Assembly: GCA_025060555.1 (NCBI GenBank)
Contig: JANXBC010000002.1
Coordinates: 1-34,141, forward strand
Reading direction: 5' to 3'
Origin: Candidatus Bipolaricaulota bacterium
Lineage (GTDB): Bacteria > Bipolaricaulota > Bipolaricaulia > Bipolaricaulales > Bipolaricaulaceae
Length of the DNA stretch: 34,141 nt
This document shows positions 1-8,113 of this stretch, piece after piece; the first letter of the stretch is position 1; every line of letters starts with the position of its first letter. The notes under the pieces were generated by a model. It saw only the letters and a list, made by a program, of their open reading frames with translations. It made no database searches and had not been told where the DNA came from. The translations under genes and the position numbers were made by a program.

Positions 1-567
1 ACGGGGGTGGAGGAAAAGCCTGGGCTCGCCCACCTTTTAGCTCTGGGCGTGTTTCAGGAGTCTTGGCCTGACGAAGAAGCCCTTTGGCCGGGAGTAAAAG
101 CGGCTTTGGAGCAGGCGATAAACGCGGCCCAAGCGGAACGGGCCAGAGAAGGTGAGGCCCTGCGCCAAGCCCTCGAGCGGGAAAAACAAAGGCTTTTAGA
201 TCTCCTTTCTCAAGCAGAAACTCTGGCTACCGAGGATCAGAAACTAGCGGTGGAGAGATTAAAAGAGCGCATAGTGGAACCAGCAAGCCTTGATCCTGCC
301 AGGGTTAATGCGGAGATTTCCCTCCTCCTTGCGCGAAGCGATATGCGGGAGGAGTTGGATCGGCTGCATGCCCATGCTCGCCGGCTTGCTGCCCTCCTCG
401 CCCAAGATGGGTCGATTGGGAAGGAATTGGAATTCCTGGCCCAGGAGATCGGGCGGGAAGCGGGGACCCTTTCCGCTAAGGCCTACGGGGCAAGGCTTGC
501 GCAAGTTGCGTTGGATATGCGTTTGGTTGCGGAACGTATTCGCGAGCAGGCGCGCAACGTAGAATGA
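1..567 (+). CDS. yicC: YicC-family endoribonuclease, 5'-truncated by window edge
   Basis: The frame is open from the first base, and 188 residues are visible of a family that is usually near 290 residues, so the N-terminal part lies outside the window. The C-terminal half has the family's (DUF1732) pattern: an HAHARRL segment, then GKELEFLAQEIGREAGTLSAK and a closing ERIREQARNVE. A long charged helical stretch rich in Glu, Arg and Gln (about residues 40-85) precedes it. Characterised family members are RNA-cleaving enzymes in the cytoplasm. The stop overlaps the gmk start as ATGA, and yicC-gmk order is common in bacteria. The GTG at 7 is probably an internal codon rather than the true start. 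Family call is confident; exact substrate is unknown. Confidence 0.85.
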   Translation, partial: TGVEEKPGLAHLLALGVFQESWPDEEALWPGVKAALEQAINAAQAERAREGEALRQALEREKQRLLDLLSQAETLATEDQKLAVERLKERIVEPASLDPARVNAEISLLLARSDMREELDRLHAHARRLAALLAQDGSIGKELEFLAQEIGREAGTLSAKAYGARLAQVALDMRLVAERIREQARNVE

Positions 568-1184
568 AAGACCTTCTTCCCAAAGGCGTTAGGGTTCAGG
601 GAGAGCGGGGAATCGCTTTTGTCATCGCTGGCCCTTCCGGAGCCGGGAAATCCTCGGTTATCTCTGCCCTTCTTTCCCGCGATCCGCGGTTGGTTTTTTC
701 CGTGTCTGCTACGACGCGGCCCCGCCGCCCAGACGAACTACACGGCCGCGATTATTACTTCCTAAGCGAAGAAGAGTTTGACCGCCTCATCGCCCAGGGT
801 GAGCTTTTGGAGTGGACCACTTATCAGGGCTATCGGTATGGCACACCCAAGGCCGAGGTTGTGGACAGGCTTAAGGATGGTTTGGATGTGGTGCTGAACG
901 TGGAGGTGCACGGTGCAAGGGCTATCCGCGCCGCGGGCTTGGGCTTTCCGGTGGTGCTCATCTTCTTGGTACCCCCAAGCTGGGAGGAGCTGGTGCGGCG
1001 GGTACGGAGCCGGGGAACAGAAAGCGAGGAGGCCCTGGCTGAACGCCTGCGCATCGCCCGGGCCGAGATCCAGTGCATCCCGGAGTTCGATTACCTTGTG
1101 GTCAACGACGCCCTTCCTGAGGCGGTAGCGCGGGTGGAGGCCATCATCCAGGCGGAACGGATGAGGATCATCCGATGCGCATAG
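564..1184 (+). CDS. gmk: Guanylate kinase
   Basis: This enzyme phosphorylates GMP to GDP with ATP, a required step in GTP and dGTP supply. The 206-residue protein has the P-loop GPSGAGKS at residues 23-30, the GMP-binding stretch SATTRPRRPDELHGRDYYF, and the LLEWTTYQGYRYGTP segment typical of the family. The lid-region arginines (RVRSRGTESEEALAERL) are present. The start ATG overlaps the yicC stop (ATGA), which argues for translational coupling. The N-terminus carries about 15 residues before the first beta-strand, slightly longer than usual. The downstream acpS begins inside the last codons of this gene. Confidence 0.97.
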   Translation: MKDLLPKGVRVQGERGIAFVIAGPSGAGKSSVISALLSRDPRLVFSVSATTRPRRPDELHGRDYYFLSEEEFDRLIAQGELLEWTTYQGYRYGTPKAEVVDRLKDGLDVVLNVEVHGARAIRAAGLGFPVVLIFLVPPSWEELVRRVRSRGTESEEALAERLRIARAEIQCIPEFDYLVVNDALPEAVARVEAIIQAERMRIIRCA

Positions 1185-1531
1185 GAATTGATATTGTGGA
1201 GGTGCCCCGCTTTCAGGCCTTTCTGAGCCGCCGCGGTGAGCGGGCCCTCTTGCGGCTCTTTACTCCCGAAGAACTCGCCTATGCCCAGCGGGGCGAGGGA
1301 GAGTTGTTCGTGCAGCGTCTGGCCGCAAGGTTCGCCGCAAAGGAGGCCTTTTGCAAAGCATTAGGCCGCGGCGTGCCGTTTCGAGAGATCCAAATCCTTG
1401 CCGGAGAAAACGGGCCACGCCTCCTTTGGCGTGGGCAGGAATTTCCTGTTTCGCTATCACACACCGCGGCTTTCGCTGCAGCGGTGGTCCTCATCCCATC
1501 CCAAGCTCGCGCAACCTCTCCCGCAGGGTGA
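1175..1531 (+). CDS. acpS: Holo-[acyl-carrier-protein] synthase
   Basis: AcpS transfers the 4'-phosphopantetheine arm of coenzyme A to apo-ACP, activating fatty acid synthesis. The 118-residue protein starts MRIGIDIVEVPRF, with the metal-binding Asp in GIDIVEV, and contains the RFAAKEAFCKALG helix whose Glu completes the Mg site, then the SLSHTAAFAAAVV strand near the C-terminus. Length fits the homotrimeric AcpS class. The ATG at 1175 overlaps the gmk stop by 10 nt. The 3' end runs 41 nt into the 3' end of rpsA on the opposite strand, so the last 13 residues (after VVLIP) are encoded in shared DNA and are probably not conserved. Confidence 0.95.
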   Translation: MRIGIDIVEVPRFQAFLSRRGERALLRLFTPEELAYAQRGEGELFVQRLAARFAAKEAFCKALGRGVPFREIQILAGENGPRLLWRGQEFPVSLSHTAAFAAAVVLIPSQARATSPAG

Positions 1532-3158
1532 TGGTCTCCCGCACCGGCTGCGCGGACAGGTATTTTTCAGTCTCGGCCTGAGCCATGTCTTCCTGAAGCT
1601 TCTTTACCGAAAGCCGTACTTGCCGCTTGGCCTCGTTGATGCCGATGATCTTAGCCGTGACCTCCTGCCCAAGCCGCAAGACCTCGGAGGGATGACCTAT
1701 GCGCTCGTTGGAGATCTCGGAGACGTGGATTAGGCCCTCCACCGCGGGGGTGATGCGCACGAAGGCCCCGAACTCTTTGATTTGGGTGACCGGGCCGGAG
1801 ACCACCGAACCAACGGAATACTGCTCGAGGAACTCCTCCCATGGGTCTTGCTGCAGGGCTTTGAGGGAGAGGCTAATTCGGCGATTTTGCGGGTCCACTT
1901 TCAGGACCATGGCCCGCACCTTTTGGCCAGGCTGAATCACCTCCTTGGGATGAGAGATGCGCTCCCAAGAGAGCTCCGACACATGCACAAGTCCTTCGAT
2001 CCCGGGCTCAAGCTCAACAAAAGCCCCGAAGTCTGTGATGTTTGTGACCTTCCCCTCTACCAACGCTCCCTTGGGATAGCGATGCTCCACATCTTCCCAA
2101 GGATCGGGGAGGGCTTTGCGCAAGGAGAGGCTGATGCGGCGCTCAGCCTCATTCACCGCAAGCACCACAACCTCGACCTCCTGGCCCGGCTGAACCACTT
2201 CCTTGGGATGCTTCACCGGCGTCCAGGAAAGCTCGGAGATGTGCACAAGGCCTTCCACATCCTCTTCCAGCTCCACAAAAGCCCCGAAGTCCGTGAGGGA
2301 AACAACCCGGCCTTTGACCTTCGCCCCCACAGGATAGCGTTGGGCGATGCCCTCCCACGGGTTTGGGCGCAGACGTTTTATCGATAGAGAAATGCGTTCC
2401 TCCTCGCGGTTAGCTTCGAGGACCATCACCTTGATTTTTTGTCCGGGCCGGAATTTGCCCGGCGGCGGAGCAGGGATATCCTTCCAGCAAATCTCGGTAC
2501 GGTGCACAAGGCCATCGTGGCCACCAACATCCACGAAAACCCCAAAATCTACAACGCTTTTTATCGTGCCCTCGATGACTTTCCCGGGGGTGAGGGAAGC
2601 AAAGAGCGCGTCCTTGGCGCGCTCCTCTTGATCTTTTTGCCATTCTTTGCGGGACACCACGATGTTTCGTGTGCGCCGGGAAAACTCAATGATCTTTAGG
2701 TCCAAAGCTTTGCCCCGCAGCCGCTCGAACTTCGTGGAGATGCCCTTCCCCAGGTGCGAGGCTGGTAAGAAGGCCCGAATACCCCCAAGATCCACCTGAA
2801 AGCCTGCTCCAGAGACCTCGGCCACCACCGTGCCACGCACCGGGGCACTGGAACGATAGGCATGTTCAAGTTCGGCAAACTTCTTGGCAAAAAACGCTTG
2901 TCGCTCGGAAATGTAGACTGTGCCGTTTTCTTCATCGATGTAGGTGATGAGGACCTCCAGGACTTGCCCCGGTTCGACCTTTTCGTGGCCAGGGGCAAGC
3001 TCCTCTTTGGGGAGCACGGCCTCGGACTTGTAACCGATGTCCACTAAAATCTCGCTTTCCCCGACCTGAACCACCCGACCTTGTACCGTATCCCCTCGGC
3101 TGAAAAGCCGGATATCGTTCTCACCGAGGGCTTCCTCCATTTTTATCCACTCCGCCAT
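1491..3158 (-). CDS. rpsA: 30S ribosomal protein S1, six S1 domains
   Basis: S1 binds mRNA and helps load it on the 30S subunit. The 555-residue protein has six tandem OB-fold S1 repeats. The first two are divergent (starting near FSRGDTVQGRVV and APVRGTVVAEV). The last four each show the DFGAFVEL-type core and GLVHxSE strand: GTIKSVVDFGVFVDV, GRVVSLTDFGAFVEL, GKVTNITDFGAFVEL and GPVTQIKEFGAFVRI. The start chosen is ATG at 3158 (MAEWIKMEEALGEN), because a clear GAGGTGA Shine-Dalgarno precedes it; an upstream TTG/GTG-type extension to 3224 would read through the leader. It lies downstream of plsC and cmk, as in the frequent cmk-rpsA association. The 3' end overlaps acpS. Confidence 0.95.
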   Translation of the reverse strand: MAEWIKMEEALGENDIRLFSRGDTVQGRVVQVGESEILVDIGYKSEAVLPKEELAPGHEKVEPGQVLEVLITYIDEENGTVYISERQAFFAKKFAELEHAYRSSAPVRGTVVAEVSGAGFQVDLGGIRAFLPASHLGKGISTKFERLRGKALDLKIIEFSRRTRNIVVSRKEWQKDQEERAKDALFASLTPGKVIEGTIKSVVDFGVFVDVGGHDGLVHRTEICWKDIPAPPPGKFRPGQKIKVMVLEANREEERISLSIKRLRPNPWEGIAQRYPVGAKVKGRVVSLTDFGAFVELEEDVEGLVHISELSWTPVKHPKEVVQPGQEVEVVVLAVNEAERRISLSLRKALPDPWEDVEHRYPKGALVEGKVTNITDFGAFVELEPGIEGLVHVSELSWERISHPKEVIQPGQKVRAMVLKVDPQNRRISLSLKALQQDPWEEFLEQYSVGSVVSGPVTQIKEFGAFVRITPAVEGLIHVSEISNERIGHPSEVLRLGQEVTAKIIGINEAKRQVRLSVKKLQEDMAQAETEKYLSAQPVRETITLRERLRELGMG

Positions 3159-3231
3159 TCCAATCACCTCGATAGGTTTCCCCTTGCGGGCCCACGTACA
3201 AAGACCCAGGTTAGCGTGGGGCAATCTTATA
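3159..3231 (-). promoter_or_regulatory. Putative rpsA promoter and leader
   Basis: On the minus strand a -10-like TATAAG lies at 3231-3226, followed by about 60 nt of leader before the rpsA ATG. The leader can form a 6-bp stem, CGTGGG at 3215-3220 (plus sense) pairing with CCCACG at 3191-3196. Ribosomal protein S1 is autoregulated in other bacteria through its leader, so a regulatory hairpin is possible but unproven. No convincing -35 box was seen. Confidence 0.4.
3164..3170 (-). promoter_or_regulatory. rpsA ribosome binding site
   Basis: On the minus strand GAGGTGA lies five bases before the ATG at 3158. This is one of the clear Shine-Dalgarno sites in a window where many transcription units lack one, and it decides the rpsA start. 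Confidence 0.75.
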
Positions 3232-3253
3232 CGTGGGAAACTCTCCGCTCAAA

Positions 3254-3874
3254 TCAGAGGCTGAGGAGACGCTCCATTAGGCGTTGGGAAAGAACACGAT
3301 AGCGTTCGGGCTTGGGCAAATCCTGGGGAAGACCTTGGGCCAGGTCTTCCACGGTGAACGGTTGGCCAATGCGGACCTCCACCTTGGGGAATCGCCAGCG
3401 TGGCCGCGGTGGGTAATTTCCATGGGGCACGATCCGCACGGGGATGAACGGGAGGTTCAACAGTTCCGCGAAGCGAATGGCACCGGGCTTTGGTTTGGCG
3501 CCGGGGCGGGTGGTGCCCTCGGGGAAAATCCCGATCCACCGCGCGCGTTTTGCCGCCCGCATTGTCTTCCGGAAATCGCGGGGGCCGAACTCCTCGCGAT
3601 TGATCACCACGGCAAAACCCCACACGAACGGGGCGAACGCCGGGTTTCGCAGCAGTCCATGTCGCGCAAGAAACACAATGCGCCGAAACGGCCCAAAGGC
3701 TACACAGAGGATGGGAATGTCCCAATACGAGCGGTGTGGCGCCACTACAAGGCCCCGGGAAGCTGGTCTTCCCTTAACAGAAAGCCGGAAAGCCCCCCAG
3801 ATTAGGGGGGTGGCGAGCCCCACAAGGAGGGCATAGAAAAGATCACGGATTCGCTCAAGAAGCCAGACGAGCAC
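3254..3874 (-). CDS. plsC: 1-acyl-sn-glycerol-3-phosphate acyltransferase (PlsC family)
   Basis: This family acylates lysophosphatidic acid to phosphatidic acid at the inner membrane during phospholipid synthesis. The 206-residue protein has a hydrophobic N-terminal segment (about residues 10-30, LFYALLVGLATPLIWGAF), the catalytic HxxxxD box APHRSYWD (His47, Asp52), and the glycerophosphate-binding motif IFPEGTTR. The GTG start at 3874 lies 20 nt inside the 3' end of cmk, so the two are likely co-translated. The operon ispE-cmk-plsC-rpsA links isoprenoid, nucleotide, lipid and ribosome genes. Chain-length preference cannot be read from sequence. Confidence 0.9.
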   Translation of the reverse strand: MLVWLLERIRDLFYALLVGLATPLIWGAFRLSVKGRPASRGLVVAPHRSYWDIPILCVAFGPFRRIVFLARHGLLRNPAFAPFVWGFAVVINREEFGPRDFRKTMRAAKRARWIGIFPEGTTRPGAKPKPGAIRFAELLNLPFIPVRIVPHGNYPPRPRWRFPKVEVRIGQPFTVEDLAQGLPQDLPKPERYRVLSQRLMERLLSL

Positions 3875-4472
3875 GTCGCTCCTCCACGAGCTTCAGCACG
3901 AGTTTCAGTACCTCATCGGGGTCTTTTCCCGTGGTATCCAGCACCACTGCGTCGGGAGCAGGCCGGAGGGGAGCACAGGACCGGGTGGAGTCCCGTTCAT
4001 CCCTCCGCCGGATGGCTTCCAAAACTTCCGCGAATGTGCCCCCCTGCTCCCGCTGCCTTCGCCGGGCGCGCTCCTCCAAGGTGGCCCAAAGAAATATTTT
4101 TAGCTCAGCATCGGGCAGAACCACGGTGCCGATGTCCCTGCCCTCCATCACCACGTCTCGCCCCGCCGCGATCCGCCGCTGCAGCTCCACCAGGCGTGCC
4201 CGGACCCGGGCGTCCGCCGCAAGTCGAGAGCTAAGCTCGTCCAGCTCAGGGTTAGACAGCAAATTTGTCACGTCCTCCCCGTTGAGAAACACCCGTCCAT
4301 CCTCACCTACGGTGATGTCCATGTCTTCCAGGGCCAGGCCGCGGTGATGGGCCAAAGCAGCAGCACGGTACATCGCCCCCGTGGGGACGAAGAGAAAACC
4401 CAGGGCATGAGCCAGGCGTTTCCCAAGCGTAGTTTTTCCGGCCGCCGCTGGACCGTCAATAGCGATCTTCAT
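3855..4472 (-). CDS. cmk: Cytidylate kinase
   Basis: Cmk phosphorylates CMP and dCMP to the diphosphates using ATP. The 205-residue protein begins MKIAIDGPAAAGKTT, with the P-loop at residues 7-14, followed by FVPTGAMYRAAAL (the CMP-binding YRA segment), VVMEGRDIGTVVLPDAELKIFLWA, and the lid segment RRRDERDSTRSCAPLRPAPDA; these are typical family landmarks. The ATG at 4472 overlaps the ispE stop as ATGA. A longer frame to 4556 exists but would lie inside ispE and adds residues with no family match, so it was rejected. The 3' end overlaps plsC by 20 nt. Confidence 0.95.
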   Translation of the reverse strand: MKIAIDGPAAAGKTTLGKRLAHALGFLFVPTGAMYRAAALAHHRGLALEDMDITVGEDGRVFLNGEDVTNLLSNPELDELSSRLAADARVRARLVELQRRIAAGRDVVMEGRDIGTVVLPDAELKIFLWATLEERARRRQREQGGTFAEVLEAIRRRDERDSTRSCAPLRPAPDAVVLDTTGKDPDEVLKLVLKLVEERRARLAS

Positions 4473-5344
4473 CCTATGATCTTGTACCCGCGGTCCACCG
4501 GCCGCGCAACATGCAAGGCCGCCTCTACCCGCCCCGAAAGCTCGGCCCGTGCCCACTCCGCTTCTTCTACGGAAGGAAACGCAAGAAAGAGGGACGAGCC
4601 TGATCCGCTCATTCCTACGCCTAAACTCGGGATGCCCTCAAGCACAGAGCGAATCCTTTCTAGTTCCGGTCTGAGATGAGCAGAAGCGGGCCAAAGATCA
4701 TTCACGAAGGGCGGGATCTTCGGAACCCCTTGTGGGGGGGAAGGAGGGATACCCAGCCTATCGAGAGTTTGGTACACCGCGGCGGTGGGGCAAGAAAACG
4801 CAGGGATGACCAAAAGAAACGCGGCCGGCAGCGCAAGGTCCACGGGAGTGACGCGGTCTCCGATCCCCTCCACCCAAGCTGGGCTTCTCCCAAGAAAAAA
4901 GGGGACGTCTGCGCCGAGTTTTGCCCCAATCTTTGCGAGTTCGTCCGGGGTTTTCCCGAGGTTATAGAGGGTGTTCAGCCCGGCCAAAACCGCCGCGGCA
5001 TCAGCACTTCCGCCACCAAGGCCTGCACCCGCAGGTATCCTCTTTTTAAGCACAATGCGCACCCCAAAATCTGTTTGGGAAAGGAGCGTTTGAGCCGCGC
5101 GATACGCGAGGTTTTTCTCCGGTGGCCCAAGTTCAACGGAACTCCATAGTTCAATCCCCCGTGGAAGCGGCTCAAGCTGGATTTCGTCAGCTAGATCTAC
5201 TGCGCAAAAGAGGCTCTGAAGGAGGTGATAACCATCCTCCCTCTTCCCCACTATGCGCAAAACGAGGTTCAGCTTTGCGTATGCCAGGACTTTGAGCTGT
5301 TCCCTGGCTTTTTCTTCGGGAGCGCTTCCATAAGCGTGCTTCAT
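4469..5344 (-). CDS. ispE: 4-diphosphocytidyl-2-C-methyl-D-erythritol kinase
   Basis: IspE is the ATP-dependent kinase of the non-mevalonate (MEP) isoprenoid pathway. The 291-residue GHMP-kinase has the start-region signature AYAKLNLVLRIVGKREDGYH (Lys24 likely catalytic), the ATP-binding loop PAGAGLGGGSADAA (about 104-117, with Asp115), and the third GHMP motif GMSGSGSSLF near the C-terminus. The presence of IspE implies the MEP rather than mevalonate route. The ATG at 5344 is preceded by GATAAT only six bases upstream and by no Shine-Dalgarno, so the mRNA is probably leaderless. An N-terminal stretch of about 18 residues precedes the conserved core, slightly longer than usual. Confidence 0.95.
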   Translation of the reverse strand: MKHAYGSAPEEKAREQLKVLAYAKLNLVLRIVGKREDGYHLLQSLFCAVDLADEIQLEPLPRGIELWSSVELGPPEKNLAYRAAQTLLSQTDFGVRIVLKKRIPAGAGLGGGSADAAAVLAGLNTLYNLGKTPDELAKIGAKLGADVPFFLGRSPAWVEGIGDRVTPVDLALPAAFLLVIPAFSCPTAAVYQTLDRLGIPPSPPQGVPKIPPFVNDLWPASAHLRPELERIRSVLEGIPSLGVGMSGSGSSLFLAFPSVEEAEWARAELSGRVEAALHVARPVDRGYKIIG

Positions 5345-5350
5345 TGGCGA

Positions 5351-5356
5351 ATTATC
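5351..5356 (-). promoter_or_regulatory. -10 element for leaderless ispE
   Basis: On the minus strand GATAAT ends six bases before the ispE ATG (5344), with no Shine-Dalgarno sequence between. It sits in the 21-bp gap after hutI, so ispE can be transcribed independently of hutI. Confidence 0.5.
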
Positions 5357-5365
5357 GCATTTCCA

Positions 5366-6583
5366 TCATTTGTCGGGAGGGAAAATGACAAGGCTTCCGT
5401 CCTTGATCACAGCCCATACCAGATTCTGTCCCATCCAATACGGGATCTCCTCGAACGCTCGAACATCCCAGACCACCAAATCCGCGCGTTTCCCAGCCTC
5501 CACCGAGCCGATCTCCTGGGCGAGGTTGAGGGAAGCCGCGGCGTTCAACGTCACTGCCGTCAAAACCTCCTCCGCTGTCATCCCGAGTTTGAGGACAGCA
5601 AGGCTCATGATGAAGGGTAAGGAGGCAAGAGGGCAAGAGCCGGGGTTGAAGTCCGTGCCCAACGCTACGGGAACCCCGGCCTCGATGAGCCTCCGCGCGG
5701 GCGGATAGGGCTCGTCAAGGAGGAACGCTGTCCCCGGGAGGAGCACGGCCACGGTGCCCCCGCGGGCCAGGGCCTGGATCCCCTCTTCTGAAACGTGCAG
5801 GAGATGTTCGGCCGAGGTGGCCCGAAGGTCCGCCGCGAGCTCCGCCGCACCCACATATGCCAGCTCATCGGCGTGGACCTTGAGGCCCAGGCCCAAGCGG
5901 CGCGCGGCCTCCAGGATCCGGCGGGCCTCCTCCACGGTGTAGAAGCCGCGGTCGCAAAAAACATCGCAGAACCGGGCCAGGCCATCTTTGGCCACGACGG
6001 GCAGCATCTCTTCCACAAGGAGGCGCACGTACTCGTCCCGGCCGACCTCCGGGGGGAAGGCGTGGGCGCCCATGAAGGTGGGCACAAGTGCCATGGGCAG
6101 GGTCTCCGAAAGTCGGCGGATGGCGCGCAAAATCTTGAGCTCGTCCGCAAGGGAGAGGCCGTAGCCAGACTTCACCTCGACCGTGGTGACGCCCTGAGCG
6201 AGCATGCGGAGGAGGCGGGGCTTGGCTAGTTGAACGAGCTCCTCCTCGGAGGCCGCGCGGGTGGCGCGAACGGTGGTGAAAATCCCCCCACCCGTGTATT
6301 TCTCCCCCCTGGCCCGGGCGAGGAACTCCTGAACGCGGTTCCCAGCGAAAACGGCATGGGTGTGGGGGTCCACAAGCCCTGGGGTCACACACCTTCCCGC
6401 GCAGTCTAAAACGGGGCCAGAAAAAGACGGGCACCTCCCTTGGCCTATCGCCGCAATGCGCCCACCGCGAATCGCCACATAAGCGTTTCGCAAGACAACC
6501 AATTCTCTCTGGGCTCTACCGGCTTGCGCTGCTGAGCCCTTAGGCGTAACTAGCTCGCCGATCCCCAAAATAAGAAGGTCCAC
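5366..6583 (-). CDS. hutI: Imidazolonepropionase
   Basis: HutI hydrolyses 4-imidazolone-5-propanoate to N-formimino-L-glutamate, the third step of histidine breakdown. The roughly 405-residue amidohydrolase carries VTPGLVDPHTHAVFAGNR (the metal-binding HxH), EVKSGYGL, FCDRGFYT, HADELA, the SAEHLLHVSEEGI strand, and GTDFNPGSCP with the metal-binding Asp. Start chosen is GTG at 6583 (then DLLILGIGELVTPKG), because a TAAAAT -10 box lies six bases upstream; a TTG two codons earlier (6589) abuts that box and would lie upstream of the predicted transcript start. It is divergent from hutH. HutU is not in the window. It precedes ispE by 21 bp, but ispE seems to have its own promoter. Confidence 0.95.
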   Translation of the reverse strand: MDLLILGIGELVTPKGSAAQAGRAQRELVVLRNAYVAIRGGRIAAIGQGRCPSFSGPVLDCAGRCVTPGLVDPHTHAVFAGNRVQEFLARARGEKYTGGGIFTTVRATRAASEEELVQLAKPRLLRMLAQGVTTVEVKSGYGLSLADELKILRAIRRLSETLPMALVPTFMGAHAFPPEVGRDEYVRLLVEEMLPVVAKDGLARFCDVFCDRGFYTVEEARRILEAARRLGLGLKVHADELAYVGAAELAADLRATSAEHLLHVSEEGIQALARGGTVAVLLPGTAFLLDEPYPPARRLIEAGVPVALGTDFNPGSCPLASLPFIMSLAVLKLGMTAEEVLTAVTLNAAASLNLAQEIGSVEAGKRADLVVWDVRAFEEIPYWMGQNLVWAVIKDGSLVIFPPDK

Positions 6584-6619
6584 AACCAAATTTTATCGCT
6601 CTCGGTTATACTGTTTGGT
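6584..6619. promoter_or_regulatory. Overlapping divergent hutI/hutH promoters
   Basis: The 36-bp gap between the two start codons contains a minus-strand TAAAAT (6595-6590), six bases before the hutI GTG, and a plus-strand TATACT (6607-6612), seven bases before the hutH GTG. The -10 boxes are 11 bp apart, so two polymerases could not bind at once. There is no Shine-Dalgarno for either gene and no recognisable -35 box. Confidence 0.55.
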
Positions 6620-8113
6620 GTGATCGAGCTTGATGGTCATCTGACGTTGGATGCTGCGGAGAGCGTCGTTTTTGAGAACAGTCCCGTGAAGATTTCCTTG
6701 CAAGCCCAAGAAAAGATGATCGCTTCCCACCGCGCTCTTCTTGCTGTGCTCAAGGATGGGAAAGCAGTGTACGGGGTGAACACAGGGTTCGGGGCCCTGT
6801 CCCGCGTGCGCGTGCCCAAGGAGGAGCTTTCCCAGCTGCAATTGAACCTCGTGCGTTCCCATGCCGTGGGGGTCGGGGAGCCCCTTCCGGACCGTGTTGT
6901 GCGTGCCGTCCTCCTCTTTCGAATCAACTCTTTTCTCCAAGGGGCGTCGGGCGTGCGGCCGGAGCTTGTGGAGTTGCTGGCGGAAATGCTTAATCGCGGG
7001 GTTTATCCGGTGATCCCCGCCCAAGGCTCGGTGGGCGCCTCTGGGGATCTCGCGCCATTGGCGCACCTGGCCTTGGTCCTGATCGGGGAGGGGCGGGCGC
7101 GCTTCCGTGGGGCGGAGCTTTCGGGTGGGGAGGCGTTGCGCCGGGCCGGGCTTTCCCCCCTTTCCGAGCTTCATCCCAAAGAGGGGCTGGCCCTCCTTAA
7201 CGGCACCTCCGTGATGTTGGCCCAGCTTTTCTGCGCCTGGGTTTTGGGGCAGCGCGCCCTCACCGCAGCCCTGGGAGTGGCTGCCCTCTCTTTTCAGGCC
7301 CTTCGTGGGTGCACCCAACCTCTCGATCCCCGCGTCCACGCATTCCGGCCACATCCAGGACAGGTGAAGATAGCCGAAGCCCTGCGCAATTTTCTTTCGG
7401 GAAGCGCACTCACCGACACCTTCGCGGATGATGTCCAAGACCCTTATTCTCTCCGATGTTTGCCGCAAATCCTTGGTCCGGTATGGGAGACTCTGACCCG
7501 CCTCCGGGAAACTTTAGAAGTCGAGATGAACGCGGCCACGGATAACCCCCTCGTGTTGCCCGAGGGGGAGGTCCTGTGTGGTGGAAATTTCCACGGTCAG
7601 ATTTTAGCCATGGCTGCAGAGGAACTGGGTATAGCCTTGGCGCTCCTTGGCAATTCCTGTGAGCGCCGCCTCAATCTCCTCCTCAATGCCCAAGACCGCG
7701 GCCTCCCCCCGTTTTTGGCGCGCACGCCAGGAAAAAGCTCCGGCCTCATGGTCCTGCAATACACTGCCGCCGCCCTTTGCGCAGAAAACAAGGTCCTTGC
7801 GCACCCCGCTGCTGTGGACACCATCCCTACCTCGGGGGGAAAGGAAGATCACAACTCCATGGGAGGGACATCCACTTGGAAAGCCCTGCGGATCGCGAAA
7901 AACGTTGTAAATCAGGTGGCTTCGGAGGCGGTGGCGGCGCGTTGGGCTGTAGCCCTGCAGGGGGAGGACAAGCTCTCCCCGGCCACACGGAGCTTCTACG
8001 AAAGGCTTAAGGCGCTTGTGCCGCCCCCGGGTGAAGACCAAGACATGAGCGAGCATATCGCTCGTGTCGCTGAAAACATCGGGGAAGGAGGGCTTACTAT
8101 CCATGGGATTTAA
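6620..8113 (+). CDS. hutH: Histidine ammonia-lyase
   Basis: HutH removes ammonia from L-histidine to give trans-urocanate, the entry step of histidine degradation. The 497-residue protein contains the ASG triad (Ala140-Ser141-Gly142, in GSVGASGDLAPLAHL) that cyclises into the MIO electrophile, the active-site Tyr51 in YGVNTGFG, and the NPLVLPEGEVLCGGNFHG and QEDHNSMG-like (GKEDHNSMG) regions of the aromatic ammonia-lyases. Assignment to histidine rather than phenylalanine or tyrosine lyase is supported by the adjacent divergent hutI. The GTG start at 6620 lies seven bases after TATACT, so the mRNA is probably leaderless. The 3' end overlaps era by 11 nt. Confidence 0.95.
   Translation: MIELDGHLTLDAAESVVFENSPVKISLQAQEKMIASHRALLAVLKDGKAVYGVNTGFGALSRVRVPKEELSQLQLNLVRSHAVGVGEPLPDRVVRAVLLFRINSFLQGASGVRPELVELLAEMLNRGVYPVIPAQGSVGASGDLAPLAHLALVLIGEGRARFRGAELSGGEALRRAGLSPLSELHPKEGLALLNGTSVMLAQLFCAWVLGQRALTAALGVAALSFQALRGCTQPLDPRVHAFRPHPGQVKIAEALRNFLSGSALTDTFADDVQDPYSLRCLPQILGPVWETLTRLRETLEVEMNAATDNPLVLPEGEVLCGGNFHGQILAMAAEELGIALALLGNSCERRLNLLLNAQDRGLPPFLARTPGKSSGLMVLQYTAAALCAENKVLAHPAAVDTIPTSGGKEDHNSMGGTSTWKALRIAKNVVNQVASEAVAARWAVALQGEDKLSPATRSFYERLKALVPPPGEDQDMSEHIARVAENIGEGGLTIHGI

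Noticed and set aside
6593..7468. 291-residue frame on the minus strand opposite hutH
   Set aside because: Antisense shadow of a GC-rich gene; no recognisable family features, and the opposite frame has all hutH motifs.
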